Shown one piece after another: positions 1-7,953 of a stretch of 64,000 bases of DNA. The notes beneath the pieces were generated by a model. The model was not told the DNA's origin, made no database searches, and saw only the letters and a list, made by a program, of their open reading frames with translations. A program made the position numbers and the translations under genes. Source of the DNA: AC-32 sp963704005 (GTDB taxonomy: Bacteria; Actinomycetota; Thermoleophilia; Gaiellales; Gaiellaceae); NCBI GenBank assembly GCA_963704005.1, contig CAVPGJ010000001.1, forward strand, positions 248,001-312,000. The letters run 5' to 3'. Positions within the stretch are counted from its first letter, which is position 1; each line of letters opens with the position of its first letter.

Positions 1-557
1 TGAACCACTGGGTCGAGTTCTACGAGCGTGTCTTCGGGATGACGAACATCGTCCACTTCGGCGACGACCAGATCCAGACGGAGTACTCGGCGCTGATGTC
101 GAAGGTGATGGCGGACGGGAGCGGCAAGATCAAGTTCCCGATCAACGAGCCGGCCGAGGGCAAGCGCAAGAGCCAGATCGAGGAGTACCTCGAGTTCAAC
201 GACGGGCCCGGCGTGCAGCACATCGCGCTGCAGAGCGAGGACATCGTGGGGACGGTCGAGGCGATGAAGGAGCGCGGCGTCCTCTTCCTCGACACGCCGG
301 AGACCTACTACGACGACGTCGAGTCGCGGGTCGGCGAGATCGGCGAGGACTACGCCGACCTGCAGCGGCTGAGGATCCTGGCCGACCGCGACGAGGACGG
401 CTACCTGCTGCAGATCTTCACGAAGACGGCGCAGGACCGGCCGACGGTCTTCTTCGAGGTGATCGAGCGGCACGGCGCGACGACCTTCGGCGAGGGCAAC
501 TTCAAGGCCCTCTTCGAGTCGATCGAGCGCGAGCAGGCGCTCCGCGGCAACCTCTAG
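1..557 (+). CDS. hppD: 4-hydroxyphenylpyruvate dioxygenase, 3' part
   Basis: Only the C-terminal 184 residues are present; the reading frame is open at the left edge, so the start lies outside the window. HPPD is an Fe(II) oxygenase that turns 4-hydroxyphenylpyruvate into homogentisate, the second step of tyrosine breakdown. Two of the iron ligands can be seen: the His in GVQHIAL (209-229) and the Glu in FFEVIER (450-470). The tail with FGEGNFKALFESIE is typical of the family. Homogentisate dioxygenase and a fumarylacetoacetate hydrolase-like gene follow within 6 kb. The TAG stop shares the tetranucleotide CTAG with the stop of the convergent methyltransferase gene. Confidence 0.95.
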   Translation, partial: NHWVEFYERVFGMTNIVHFGDDQIQTEYSALMSKVMADGSGKIKFPINEPAEGKRKSQIEEYLEFNDGPGVQHIALQSEDIVGTVEAMKERGVLFLDTPETYYDDVESRVGEIGEDYADLQRLRILADRDEDGYLLQIFTKTAQDRPTVFFEVIERHGATTFGEGNFKALFESIEREQALRGNL

Positions 558-1156
558 GGCTTCACGGCGCCGGCATACCACCAGCCGATCGCGGGCAGCG
601 CGCCGCCGTCGATCAGCCGCTGCTCTTCTCGCTGCAGGTCGTCCTTGTCGAGCATGCGCGCCAGGTACGGCCGCTCCGTGACGCCGAGCGGCTCGAAGAC
701 TGCCTCGAGCGCGGCGCGGACCCGTTCGCCCGGGTGGAGCTCGCGGTGCTCGTCTCGCCACTCCCCGACCGGGCGGGGCTCGCCGTGCTCGGCTACCCAT
801 CCGGCTGCGCGCACGTCGTAGGCCTCCCAGGAGAACTCGTCGACGAACAGCCGGCCGCCCGGCCGGAGCAGGCGCTCGATCGCCGCGAGCGCCGGTTCGA
901 GCTCGGCGTGGTGAAGCGCCATCACGGCGCAGACCGCGTCGAAGCGCCCGATCGAGCCAGCGTCCTCGACGCGTTCACGGATCAGGCGCGGCCGTGCAGG
1001 CGCGTTCGGGTCGACGCCGACGGCGTCGAGGCCCTGCGCCGCCAGCCGGTCGACGAGGCTGCCGTCGCCGCAACCCAGGTCGAGCACGCGCGAGCGGGGC
1101 GGCAGGGCGCGGAGGAGCACCTCGTCGAAGCCACGCCACCAGCGATCCGCCGCCAC
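554..1156 (-). CDS. Class I SAM-dependent methyltransferase
   Basis: A 200-residue Rossmann-fold methyltransferase. Motif I (VLDLGCGDGS) lies near residue 20-30, the acidic end of strand 2 in VGVDPNAP near residue 45, then FDAVCAVMALHHAE and LLRPGGRLFVDEF. The substrate cannot be told from sequence. The chosen GTG start at 1156 sits 2 nt after the stop of the upstream PPOX-like gene, so the two are almost certainly co-transcribed. No ATG is available near motif I. The 3' end overlaps the end of hppD within a shared CTAG. Confidence 0.85.
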   Translation of the reverse strand: MAADRWWRGFDEVLLRALPPRSRVLDLGCGDGSLVDRLAAQGLDAVGVDPNAPARPRLIRERVEDAGSIGRFDAVCAVMALHHAELEPALAAIERLLRPGGRLFVDEFSWEAYDVRAAGWVAEHGEPRPVGEWRDEHRELHPGERVRAALEAVFEPLGVTERPYLARMLDKDDLQREEQRLIDGGALPAIGWWYAGAVKP

Positions 1157-1158
1157 CG

Positions 1159-1644
1159 CTAGCTCTCGCGCTGCTTCCAGCGCCGCAAGCCGCCTTTGGG
1201 ATCCCAGGCGAGGCCGTAGCGGCCCGGAGCGAACTCGACGAAGCCGGCCGAGTCGATGTCGACGGCGAACGCGTGGTAGTTCGGCTCCTCGGGCTCCCAG
1301 TCGATCCGCGCCTTGACCGCCGCGCGGTAGCGCGCCCGCCGCTCGCTCTGCTCGACGGACACCGCTCGGCCGTAGAGCTTGAAGTCGCCCTCGTCGCCTT
1401 CGCGGCGCGAGACGACGCTGTGGACGACGAGGCGCGGGTCGCGCAGCAGGTCGAGCGCCTTCGGCGAGCGCCACATCATCCCGAGCATCAGCTCGCCGTC
1501 GACGAAGTCCGGCTCGACCGGGCTGATGCGCGGCCAGCCGTTGGCGCGCAGGGTTCCGATCAGGCAGAGCTCGCGGGCGCGGAACCGCTCCTCGCCGAGC
1601 GCGGCGAGCTCCGGGCACACCGCGGCGAACTCGTCCCAGCGCAT
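1159..1644 (-). CDS. Pyridoxamine 5'-phosphate oxidase-like flavin/F420-binding protein
   Basis: A 161-residue split-barrel protein of the PPOX superfamily. It has the usual RELCLIGTLRANGWPRISPVEPDFVDGEL-type opening strands and a SPKALDLLRDPRLVVHSVV segment that normally contacts the flavin phosphate. Family members bind FMN, F420 or heme; the cofactor cannot be decided here. The ATG at 1644 is preceded by a TAGCCT -10-like hexamer with 8 nt between, and by a perfect palindrome CCAGGC-TATC-GCCTGG (1651-1666) in the short gap to the divergent exporter gene. Confidence 0.8.
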   Translation of the reverse strand: MRWDEFAAVCPELAALGEERFRARELCLIGTLRANGWPRISPVEPDFVDGELMLGMMWRSPKALDLLRDPRLVVHSVVSRREGDEGDFKLYGRAVSVEQSERRARYRAAVKARIDWEPEEPNYHAFAVDIDSAGFVEFAPGRYGLAWDPKGGLRRWKQRES

Positions 1645-1650
1645 CGACGT

Positions 1651-1666
1651 CCAGGCTATCGCCTGG
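1651..1666. promoter_or_regulatory. Palindrome in the PPOX/CDF divergent gap
   Basis: CCAGGC, a 4-nt spacer TATC, then GCCTGG. It overlaps the TAGCCT hexamer (minus strand, 1653-1658) that fits as the -10 of the PPOX-like gene, so it could be an operator serving one or both divergent genes. This is inference from position and symmetry only. Confidence 0.4.
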
Positions 1667-1687
1667 TCGCGTGCGATCCTTCGCGCG

Positions 1688-3040
1688 ATGAACCCGCAGC
1701 GGCGAACGGCGCTCATCTCGGTGCTCGCGGCCTGCGTGCTGATCGCGCTCAAGCTCGGCACCGGGCTCGCGACGCACAGCCTCGGCCTGCTCTCGGAGTC
1801 GGTGCACTCCGGCACCGACCTCGTGGCGGCGCTGCTGACCTTCGTTGCGCTCGGGGTAGCGGTGCGCCCGGCCGATCCGGGGCACGCGTACGGCCACGGA
1901 AAGGCGGAGCACCTGGCCGCGCTCGCCGAGGCGGCGATCCTCGTCGTCGCGAGCCTGTGGATCGGGTGGCGCGCGATCCTGCGCTTGACCGACCACGCGC
2001 CCGGCCAGGTCGACCCGAAGTGGTACGCACTCGTGATCGTCGGGGCGGTGATGGTCATCGATGCGAGCAGGGCGATCGTCTCGTACCGCGCGGGCAGGCG
2101 CCTGGGAAGCCCGGCGCTACAGGCGAACGCGCTCCATTTCACAAGTGACTTCGCCGGCTCGACCGCGGTGCTGATCGGGCTCGCGGCCGCCACTGCGGGC
2201 TACTACTGGGCCGACTCGGTCGCGGCGCTGTTCGTGGCTGCGCTCGTCCTGCTGGCAGCCGGCCGGCTGATGCGCGTCAACGTCGACGTGCTCATGGACC
2301 GGGTCCCGAGCGAGGCCGAGGCGGCGGCGGTGGCGGCGATCGAGGCGGTCGATCCACCCGTGGAGCTGCGCCGGCTACGGATGCGCCAGGCAGCGGGGCG
2401 CCAGTTCGCGGACGTCGTGATCGGTGTTCCGCCCGGAGCTGCAGTCGGCCAGGGACACGCAGCGGCGGACGCGGTCGAGGAGGCCGTTCACGTCGCGCTG
2501 CCCGGGAGCGACGTGGTCGTCCACGTCGAGCCGCGCGTCGAAGAGACCGTGCTCCGCGAGCGCGCCCTGGCTGCCGCGCAGAGGGTTCCGCGCGTGCGCG
2601 AGATCCACAATCTGACCATCGTGCGCGTCGGTCCCCGCACGGAGGTGTCACTCCATCTGAAGCTCCCAGGCGAGCTGCCGCTCGAAGAGGCGCATGAGGT
2701 GGCGAGCGAGGTCGAGCGGGCGATCGTGGAGTCGGTCCCGGAGGTGAGGGCAGTGCGGACGCACCTCGAGCCGCTCAAGGAGGCGGGCGAAGGGCGTAGC
2801 GCCGACGACGCAGTCGCCGACCGGGCCGTGGTCGAGCGGATCGTGCGCGACGCGACCGGGGCCGCTCCGCGTGAGCTCCGCTTCCTCCGCACCGACGACG
2901 GACTGGTCGCCTATCTGACCGTCGGCCTCGACTCTCACGCCTCGCTGGCCGAAGCGCATGTGCGGGCGAGCGAGATCGAGGAGCGCATCCGGCGCGAGCT
3001 TCCGGATATCGCCGACGTGATAGTTCACACAGAACCATGA
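1688..3040 (+). CDS. Cation diffusion facilitator exporter with three C-terminal ZT-dimer-like domains
   Basis: A 450-residue CDF transporter, expected to export Zn2+ or a similar divalent cation by proton antiport. The first ~200 residues hold the transmembrane domain. TM2 carries HSGTD (HxxxD) and TM5 carries HFTSD (HxxxD), the binuclear transport-site pattern; an HGKAEHLAA motif lies between. The rest is unusually long and can be split into three successive alpha/beta units, each ending in a V-V/R-V-HVEP, THLEP or HTEP motif. These look like three tandem copies of the cytoplasmic dimerisation domain, where most family members have one. The stop overlaps the start of the next gene as ATGA. 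Confidence 0.9.
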   Translation: MNPQRRTALISVLAACVLIALKLGTGLATHSLGLLSESVHSGTDLVAALLTFVALGVAVRPADPGHAYGHGKAEHLAALAEAAILVVASLWIGWRAILRLTDHAPGQVDPKWYALVIVGAVMVIDASRAIVSYRAGRRLGSPALQANALHFTSDFAGSTAVLIGLAAATAGYYWADSVAALFVAALVLLAAGRLMRVNVDVLMDRVPSEAEAAAVAAIEAVDPPVELRRLRMRQAAGRQFADVVIGVPPGAAVGQGHAAADAVEEAVHVALPGSDVVVHVEPRVEETVLRERALAAAQRVPRVREIHNLTIVRVGPRTEVSLHLKLPGELPLEEAHEVASEVERAIVESVPEVRAVRTHLEPLKEAGEGRSADDAVADRAVVERIVRDATGAAPRELRFLRTDDGLVAYLTVGLDSHASLAEAHVRASEIEERIRRELPDIADVIVHTEP

Positions 3041-3861
3041 AGCTCTGCATGTTCACTCCCGTGGCGCACGAGATCCGTGGCTGGCCGGGGCGGATCGAGG
3101 GCGACCGCGTGATCCAGCTCGCGGCGCAGACGCTGGAGGCCTTCTTCACCGGCGGGGGGCAGGCGCGCGAGCATGCCGAGTACCCGCTCGCGGAGGTGCG
3201 GCTGCTCGCGCCGGTGCGGCGGCCGCCGTCCGTCCGCGACTTCTACGCCTTCGAAGAGCACGTGCGGAACGCGCGCGCGGTCACCGGCCGCGGCGAGGTC
3301 GTGCCGGAGTGGTACGAGATCCCCGCCTTCTACTTCTCCAACCCGGCCGCGATCTTCGGGCCCGACGAGGAGATCCCCTACCCCGAGGGCTCCCAGGCTC
3401 TCGACTACGAGCTCGAGGTGGCGGCGGTAATGGCAGCGGACGGCGCGATCGGCGGGTTCACGATCATGAACGACTGGTCCGCGCGTGACCTGCAGCGGCT
3501 CGAGATGAAGATCGGGCTCGGCCCGGCGAAGGGCAAGGACTTCGCCACCTCGCTCGGGCCGCTGCTCGTCACACCCGACGAGCTCGGCGATCTGCGCCTT
3601 GAGATGGTCGCCCGCGTGAACGGCGAGGAGCGATCGCGCGGCAACCTCGGTGACATGTACCACTCGTGGGAGGCGATCGTCGCGCACGCGGCGCGCAACA
3701 CCGAGCTGCGGCCGGGCGACGTGCTCGGCTCGGGCACGGTTGGGACCGGGTGCATCCTGGAGCACGGCGACGAAAGGTGGCTTCAGCCCGGCGACGTGGT
3801 CGAGCTCGAGGTCGAGGGAATCGGCGTCCTGCGGAACCGTGTCCGAACCGAACATGCTTAG
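3037..3861 (+). CDS. Fumarylacetoacetate hydrolase family protein
   Basis: A 274-residue FAH-fold protein. The metal-binding acidic residues lie in LDYELEVAAV (about residue 127-136), followed by NDWSARD and KGKDFATSLGPLLVTPDEL, all standard FAH signatures. Placed with hppD and homogentisate dioxygenase, its likely role is hydrolysis of fumarylacetoacetate to fumarate and acetoacetate. The family also contains acylpyruvases and decarboxylases, so the substrate is an inference. It is translationally coupled to the CDF gene (ATGA overlap). Its stop codon TAG is the spacer of the palindrome in front of the vapBC module. Confidence 0.85.
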   Translation: MKLCMFTPVAHEIRGWPGRIEGDRVIQLAAQTLEAFFTGGGQAREHAEYPLAEVRLLAPVRRPPSVRDFYAFEEHVRNARAVTGRGEVVPEWYEIPAFYFSNPAAIFGPDEEIPYPEGSQALDYELEVAAVMAADGAIGGFTIMNDWSARDLQRLEMKIGLGPAKGKDFATSLGPLLVTPDELGDLRLEMVARVNGEERSRGNLGDMYHSWEAIVAHAARNTELRPGDVLGSGTVGTGCILEHGDERWLQPGDVVELEVEGIGVLRNRVRTEHA

Positions 3862-3868
3862 AGCATGT
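3852..3868. promoter_or_regulatory. Probable VapBC autoregulatory operator
   Basis: A perfect 7-bp inverted repeat ACATGCT / AGCATGT separated by TAG, which is the stop codon of the FAH gene. It directly abuts and partly overlaps the extended -10 (TGTGATAAT, 3866-3874) of the antitoxin gene. Antitoxins of this kind usually bind such palindromes with the toxin to repress their own promoter. It is an AT-rich island in a GC-rich neighbourhood. Confidence 0.6.
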
Positions 3869-3874
3869 GATAAT
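3866..3874 (+). promoter_or_regulatory. Extended -10 of vapB
   Basis: TGT followed by GATAAT, 9 nt before the ATG at 3884. A transcript would start about 2-3 nt before the ATG, so the mRNA is essentially leaderless. Confidence 0.55.
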
Positions 3875-3883
3875 GTTCTGCAC

Positions 3884-4111
3884 ATGGCGCACATCCAGAT
3901 CCGCAACGTTCCGCCTGAGCTGCACCGAAAACTGAAGATCCGAGCCGCCGAAGCGGGGATGACGCTCTCCGACTACCTTCTGCGCGAGGCGGAGATCGCG
4001 GCCGACAAGCCGTCGCTCCAGGAGCAGATCCGCAAGATCCGGTCGGGCAAGCTCCACCGCTTCGACACGCGGAGCGCCGACCTGATCCGCGAGGACCGCG
4101 ACAGCCGGTGA
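3884..4111 (+). CDS. vapB: VapB/FitA-type ribbon-helix-helix antitoxin
   Basis: A 75-residue antitoxin. The first ~40 residues (MAHIQIRNVPPELHRKLKIR, then AAEAGMTLSDYLLRE) are a classical ribbon-helix-helix DNA-binding unit. The basic and acidic tail would wrap the toxin. The start at 3884 is fixed by the ribbon strand and by a near-leaderless promoter. It overlaps the toxin gene by 4 nt (GTGA). It likely represses its own operon through the palindrome at 3852-3868. Confidence 0.88.
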   Translation: MAHIQIRNVPPELHRKLKIRAAEAGMTLSDYLLREAEIAADKPSLQEQIRKIRSGKLHRFDTRSADLIREDRDSR

Positions 4112-4503
4112 TCCTGGACGCCTCGGCCGCGCTCGACCTGCTGACCGTCGAGACCGAGATCGGGGCGTGGGTCGGGAGGCAGCTCGAGGGGGAGCGCGTG
4201 CTCGACGCGCCTCAGGTGATCGACCTCGAGGTCCTCTCGGGCCTGCGGAAGCGGGTGCTGCGACGCGAGCTCGGTACCAGGTCGGCCCGCCTGGCCTTGA
4301 CGGAGTTCCAGGAGCTGCGCATCCGGCGGTACCCGACGGTCGCGTTGCTCGACCGCATCTGGGCGCTGCGCGAGCGGCTCACGCCGTATGACGCCGCCTA
4401 CGTGGCCCTGGCCGAGGCCCTCGGCGCGCCGCTTGTCACGACCGACCGTCGGCTCGCGCGGGCCGGCGGTCACCGCGCTCTGATCGTCGCCTACGGCGTC
4501 TAA
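4108..4503 (+). CDS. vapC: VapC-type PIN-domain toxin ribonuclease
   Basis: A 131-residue PIN-domain protein starting with GTG. The four acidic residues expected for Mg2+-dependent RNA cleavage are visible: Asp in ILDASAALD, Glu in IDLEVLSGL, Asp in TPYDAAYVALA and Asp in LVTTDRRLA. Family toxins cut tRNA or rRNA when the antitoxin is degraded; the target is unknown here. It is coupled to vapB by GTGA. Confidence 0.9.
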   Translation: MILDASAALDLLTVETEIGAWVGRQLEGERVLDAPQVIDLEVLSGLRKRVLRRELGTRSARLALTEFQELRIRRYPTVALLDRIWALRERLTPYDAAYVALAEALGAPLVTTDRRLARAGGHRALIVAYGV

Positions 4504-4519
4504 CCGGCACGATAGAGCC

Positions 4520-5494
4520 GTGAAGGTCGCGGTCATCGGCGCGGGCGTGATGGGTCTCGCCACCGGCTGGGCACTTCGGCGGCGCGGCGTGCAGGCGACC
4601 GTCTACGAGCAGTTCGAGGTCGGGAACCCACGCGGGTCGAGCCACGGGCGCTCGCGGATCTTCCGGCTCGCCTACGCCGAGCCCGAATACGTGCGGCTGG
4701 CGCAGGAGTCGCTCGGGCTCTGGCGGGAGCTGGAGGCCGAGAGCGGCCAGACGGTGCTCGAGCTCTACGGCCTCGTCGAGATCGTGCAGAGGCTCGAGGA
4801 GAGCACGGCGGAGACGCTCGAGGCCTGCGGCGTCGCCTGGGAGCGGCTCGACCGCAAGGAGGCGGAGCGGCGCTTCCCGATTCGCGTGCCCGAGGGATCG
4901 TTCGCGGTGCTGCAGCCGGAGGCGGGGATCGCGCGCGCCGACAAGGCGCTCGAGGCGTTCCGCCGTGGGCTCGACGTCCGCGAGCACACGCATGCGCATC
5001 CGGACGAGGTCGACGCGGACGCCGTCGTCGTCACCGCCGGCTCGTGGGTCAACGACCTCCTGGACGAGCCGCTGCCGGTGAAGGTGACACGCGAGACCGT
5101 CTGCTACTTCCGGCCCGAGGAGGGCCGCCCGATTCCGTCGGTCGTCTCGTTCAAGCCCGGCCGGCACACGCACGAGATGTACTCGCTCCACGACCCGGTC
5201 TACGGCCTCAAGGTCGGCGCGCACCATGCGGGGCAGGAGGCCGACCCCGACGTCCCGACCGAGCCCGAGCCGCAGCTCGTCGAGCGGATCGCCGCCTGGG
5301 CGAACGAGACCTACCGGCTCGCCGAGCCCGAGCCCGCCGGCCTCGATACCTGCATGTACACGACTACCGCGGACGAGTCGTTCATCCTCGAGCGGCGCGG
5401 CCGCGTCGTCCTCGGCTCGGCCTGCTCGGGCCATGGCTTCAAGTTCGCGCCGGCGATCGGCGAGCGGCTCGCCGCGCTGGCCGTCGACGGCTGA
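4520..5494 (+). CDS. Monomeric sarcosine oxidase-like FAD amine oxidase
   Basis: A 324-residue flavoprotein of the DAO/MSOX family. It has an N-terminal dinucleotide-binding motif VIGAGVMGLATGWAL, the MSOX-type RGSSHGRSRIFRLAY segment, and a C-terminal SGHGFKFAPAIGE. The Cys in TCMYT (about residue 279) matches the residue that binds FAD covalently in monomeric sarcosine oxidases. It should oxidise a secondary amine or N-methyl amino acid and release H2O2; the substrate is unresolved. The GTG start gives the nucleotide-binding motif its usual position near the N-terminus. Confidence 0.85.
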   Translation: MKVAVIGAGVMGLATGWALRRRGVQATVYEQFEVGNPRGSSHGRSRIFRLAYAEPEYVRLAQESLGLWRELEAESGQTVLELYGLVEIVQRLEESTAETLEACGVAWERLDRKEAERRFPIRVPEGSFAVLQPEAGIARADKALEAFRRGLDVREHTHAHPDEVDADAVVVTAGSWVNDLLDEPLPVKVTRETVCYFRPEEGRPIPSVVSFKPGRHTHEMYSLHDPVYGLKVGAHHAGQEADPDVPTEPEPQLVERIAAWANETYRLAEPEPAGLDTCMYTTTADESFILERRGRVVLGSACSGHGFKFAPAIGERLAALAVDG

Positions 5495-5495
5495 C

Positions 5496-5501
5496 TATTC
5501 T
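5496..5501 (+). promoter_or_regulatory. -10 element TATTCT before hgmA
   Basis: TATTCT followed by 6 nt and then the GTG at 5508. With normal spacing the transcript begins at the start codon itself. Confidence 0.5.
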
Positions 5502-5507
5502 TGCGCC

Positions 5508-6716
5508 GTGCCGACGTATCAGCTCCGTGGTGAGGTCCCGCGCAAGCGCCACATCCAGTTCCGCGACAACGGGCGGCTGCTCACGGAAGAGGTGATGGGC
5601 CTCGAGGGCTTCTCGGGCAACGAGTCGATCCTCTACCACCTGACCTCTCCCTGCCGCGTCACGAAGGTCGCCGGCTTCGAGCCGATCGAGCGGGACGAGT
5701 GGGTTCCGGACGGTCACCAGCACCGGCATTTCGCGACGATGGGGATCGAGCCCGAGGGCGACGCGATCAGCGGCCGGCGCCTGCTGATGTGGAACGACGA
5801 CGTCGAGATCTCGCTCTGCCGGCCGGACGAGGAGATGGAGACGTTCTTCCGCAACGGCGAGGGCGACGAGGTCATCTTCGTCCACGAGGGCTCCGGGACG
5901 CTGGAGACGATCTTCGGCGACGTGCCGTACAAGGAGGGCGACTACGTCGTCGTCCCGCGCGGCACGACCTACCGCTTCCGGCCCGAGGGCGACCAGCGCT
6001 ACCTCGTCTTCGAGTCGCCCGGCCTGATCGAGATTCCGCGGCGCTACCGCAACGACTACGGCCAGCTGCTGGAGCACGCGCCGTTCTACCACCGGGACAT
6101 CCACCCGCCGACCGAGCTGCATACGCATCGCGATCAGGGCGAGTTCCGCGTGAAGGTGCGGGTGCGCGACGGCTACCAGACCTACGTCCTCGACTACCAC
6201 CCGTTCGACGTCGTCGGCTGGGACGGCTACGTCTACCCGTGGACGTTCTCGATCCACGACTTCGAGCCGATCACCGGCCGGATCCACATGCCGCCGCCCT
6301 CGCACCAGACGTTCGAGGGGCGCAACTTCGTGATCTGCTCGTTCTGCCCGCGCAAGCTCGACTTCGACCCGCTGGCGATCCCGATCCCGTACCACCACTC
6401 GAACCTGAACTCGGAGGAGATGATCTATTACGTCTCCGGGAACTTCGGCTCGCGGCGCGGGATCGAGGTCGGCTCGGTGACGCTGCATCCCTCCGGGATC
6501 CCGCACGGGCCGCATCCGGGCCTCGCGGAGAAGTCGATCGGCCAGACGGAGACGCACGAGCTGGCGGTCATGTGCGACACGTTCCATCCGTTGCGGCTGA
6601 CGAAGCTCGCGAAGGGCCTCGACGACGGCGAGTACGCCTACTCGTGGCTCGAGGAGCGCGTGCCGGCCGCGGGCGACGCGGACGAAGATCCCGCGGGCGT
6701 CACCTCCCACTTCTAG
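5508..6716 (+). CDS. hgmA: Homogentisate 1,2-dioxygenase
   Basis: A 402-residue cupin-fold ring-cleavage dioxygenase that opens homogentisate to 4-maleylacetoacetate. The iron site is visible in the C-terminal half: HH and EE in PYHHSNLNSEEMIYYVSG (about residues 294-311) and His residues in HPSGIPHGPHPG (about 328-339). N-terminal features such as GFSGNESILYHL and DGHQHRHF also match. The GTG start follows a leaderless-type -10 (TATTCT). It sits 14 nt after the amine oxidase stop. Together with hppD, the FAH protein and the GST at 10354 it can complete tyrosine-to-fumarate/acetoacetate degradation. Confidence 0.93.
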   Translation: MPTYQLRGEVPRKRHIQFRDNGRLLTEEVMGLEGFSGNESILYHLTSPCRVTKVAGFEPIERDEWVPDGHQHRHFATMGIEPEGDAISGRRLLMWNDDVEISLCRPDEEMETFFRNGEGDEVIFVHEGSGTLETIFGDVPYKEGDYVVVPRGTTYRFRPEGDQRYLVFESPGLIEIPRRYRNDYGQLLEHAPFYHRDIHPPTELHTHRDQGEFRVKVRVRDGYQTYVLDYHPFDVVGWDGYVYPWTFSIHDFEPITGRIHMPPPSHQTFEGRNFVICSFCPRKLDFDPLAIPIPYHHSNLNSEEMIYYVSGNFGSRRGIEVGSVTLHPSGIPHGPHPGLAEKSIGQTETHELAVMCDTFHPLRLTKLAKGLDDGEYAYSWLEERVPAAGDADEDPAGVTSHF

Positions 6717-6781
6717 CGGCGCCTTGAAAGCCCGCTGCCGCAGGCGTAGGTTCCCACGACGCAATCAGAGGAGGATTCGCA

Positions 6782-7360
6782 ATGGGGAATCGCCTGGCCA
6801 TCGCCATCTCGTCAGCCGCGCTCGTCGTCGCCGTGCTGGGGGTCAGCCCGCTCGGAGGCGCGGCGATCCGCGCCGGGACGCAGGCCACCGGTCTGAGCGG
6901 GAAGACCAGCCAGGGCGCTCGCGGGCCTCGAGGCCCGCGCGGCCGGCGCGGCCCCCGCGGCGGCCCCGGCAGGCCGGGCGCGCGCGGGCCGACCGGCGCC
7001 AAGGGTGCGACCGGCGCCAAGGGCGCGGCCGGCGCCAAGGGCGCTACCGGATCCGCCGGCGCTCCGGCCTCGCAGCACTGGGCCGTGGTAGCCGGGGCCG
7101 GAACCCTGGTTCGGGGCAAGGGATTGGCCGCGAGCAACCCGGTCACTCGCGGCGCCACCGGCTCGTACTCGGTCCTCTTCAACCAGTCGGCGGCCGCGTG
7201 TGCATGGGCGGCCTCGATCGCGAACTCGGGCACGAGCGTTCCGACCGCGAGCTACCTGGAGCTCAGCCAGGGCGCGCAGACCAACGAGGTGGACGTGCAC
7301 ACGTACCACAGCGGCGCCATGGCGGAGGACCAGCCGTTCATGCTCTCGATCTTCTGCTGA
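6782..7360 (+). CDS. Secreted collagen-like protein
   Basis: A 192-residue protein. A signal peptide-like start (about residues 1-30, ending near LGGAAIRA) is followed at residues 45-95 by Gly-X-Y triplets such as GPRGPRGRRGPRG and four GAKGA-type repeats, then a 95-residue C-terminal domain with no recognisable catalytic motif. Its N-terminus shares the pattern VAVLGVSPLGGAA with the larger collagen-stalk protein at 23695 (VAILGVTPLGGAA), so the two belong to one local family. There is a good SD (GAGGAGG) ahead of the ATG. Function is unknown; a surface fibre or adhesin is plausible. Confidence 0.8.
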   Translation: MGNRLAIAISSAALVVAVLGVSPLGGAAIRAGTQATGLSGKTSQGARGPRGPRGRRGPRGGPGRPGARGPTGAKGATGAKGAAGAKGATGSAGAPASQHWAVVAGAGTLVRGKGLAASNPVTRGATGSYSVLFNQSAAACAWAASIANSGTSVPTASYLELSQGAQTNEVDVHTYHSGAMAEDQPFMLSIFC

Positions 7361-7953
7361 TCCTCGACTGGGACGGCACGGTCACCGAGCGGGACACGCT
7401 CGATCTCGTGCTGTCGCGGTTCGGCGACACGGAGGTCTACGAGCGGGCCGAGGCGGAGCTCGAGCGCGGGACGATGACCCTGAACGAGGTGATCGCGGCG
7501 GAGTTCGCGACGGTCACCGCGCCGCTCGACGAGGTCGTCGCGTACGTCGTGGCCGAGGCACGCGTACGGCCCGGGTTCGCGGAGCTTGCGCGGTCGCGGC
7601 GTCCGCTGGTCGTCTCGTCCGGGTTCCACGAGCTGATCGAGCCCCTGCTCGAGCGGGAGCGCGTGCTCGGCGAGGTCGAGCTGCGGGCCAACCGCGTCGA
7701 CGCGTGGCCCAACGGCTGGCGGGTTCTCTTCCGCGACGTCCCGATCTGCGCGGTGTGCGGTGAGCCCTGCAAGCGCGCCGACCTCCCCGACGACGGCGAG
7801 GTCGTCTACGCGGGCGACGGCTACTCGGACTACTGCGCCGCCCTCGCCGCCGACCGGGTGTTCGCCACCGGCAGCCTCGCCCGCTACCTCGACGAGCGCC
7901 GCGTCCCCTACGAGCCGCTGACCGACTTCGTCGCGCTGGCGTCCGCGCTCTAG
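7357..7953 (+). CDS. HAD-family phosphatase, probable CTG start
   Basis: About 198 residues of a HAD hydrolase related to phosphoserine phosphatase/MtnX-type enzymes. Motif I is DWDGT right at the N-terminus, motif II is SSGF, and motif IV is GDGYSD. No ATG, GTG or TTG lies near motif I in this frame. The only start that puts motif I in its normal place is CTG at 7357 (or 7354), and 7357 would overlap the collagen-like gene's stop as CTGA. The substrate is unknown. The stop overlaps the convergent gene at CTAG. Confidence 0.8.
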   Translation: MILDWDGTVTERDTLDLVLSRFGDTEVYERAEAELERGTMTLNEVIAAEFATVTAPLDEVVAYVVAEARVRPGFAELARSRRPLVVSSGFHELIEPLLERERVLGEVELRANRVDAWPNGWRVLFRDVPICAVCGEPCKRADLPDDGEVVYAGDGYSDYCAALAADRVFATGSLARYLDERRVPYEPLTDFVALASAL

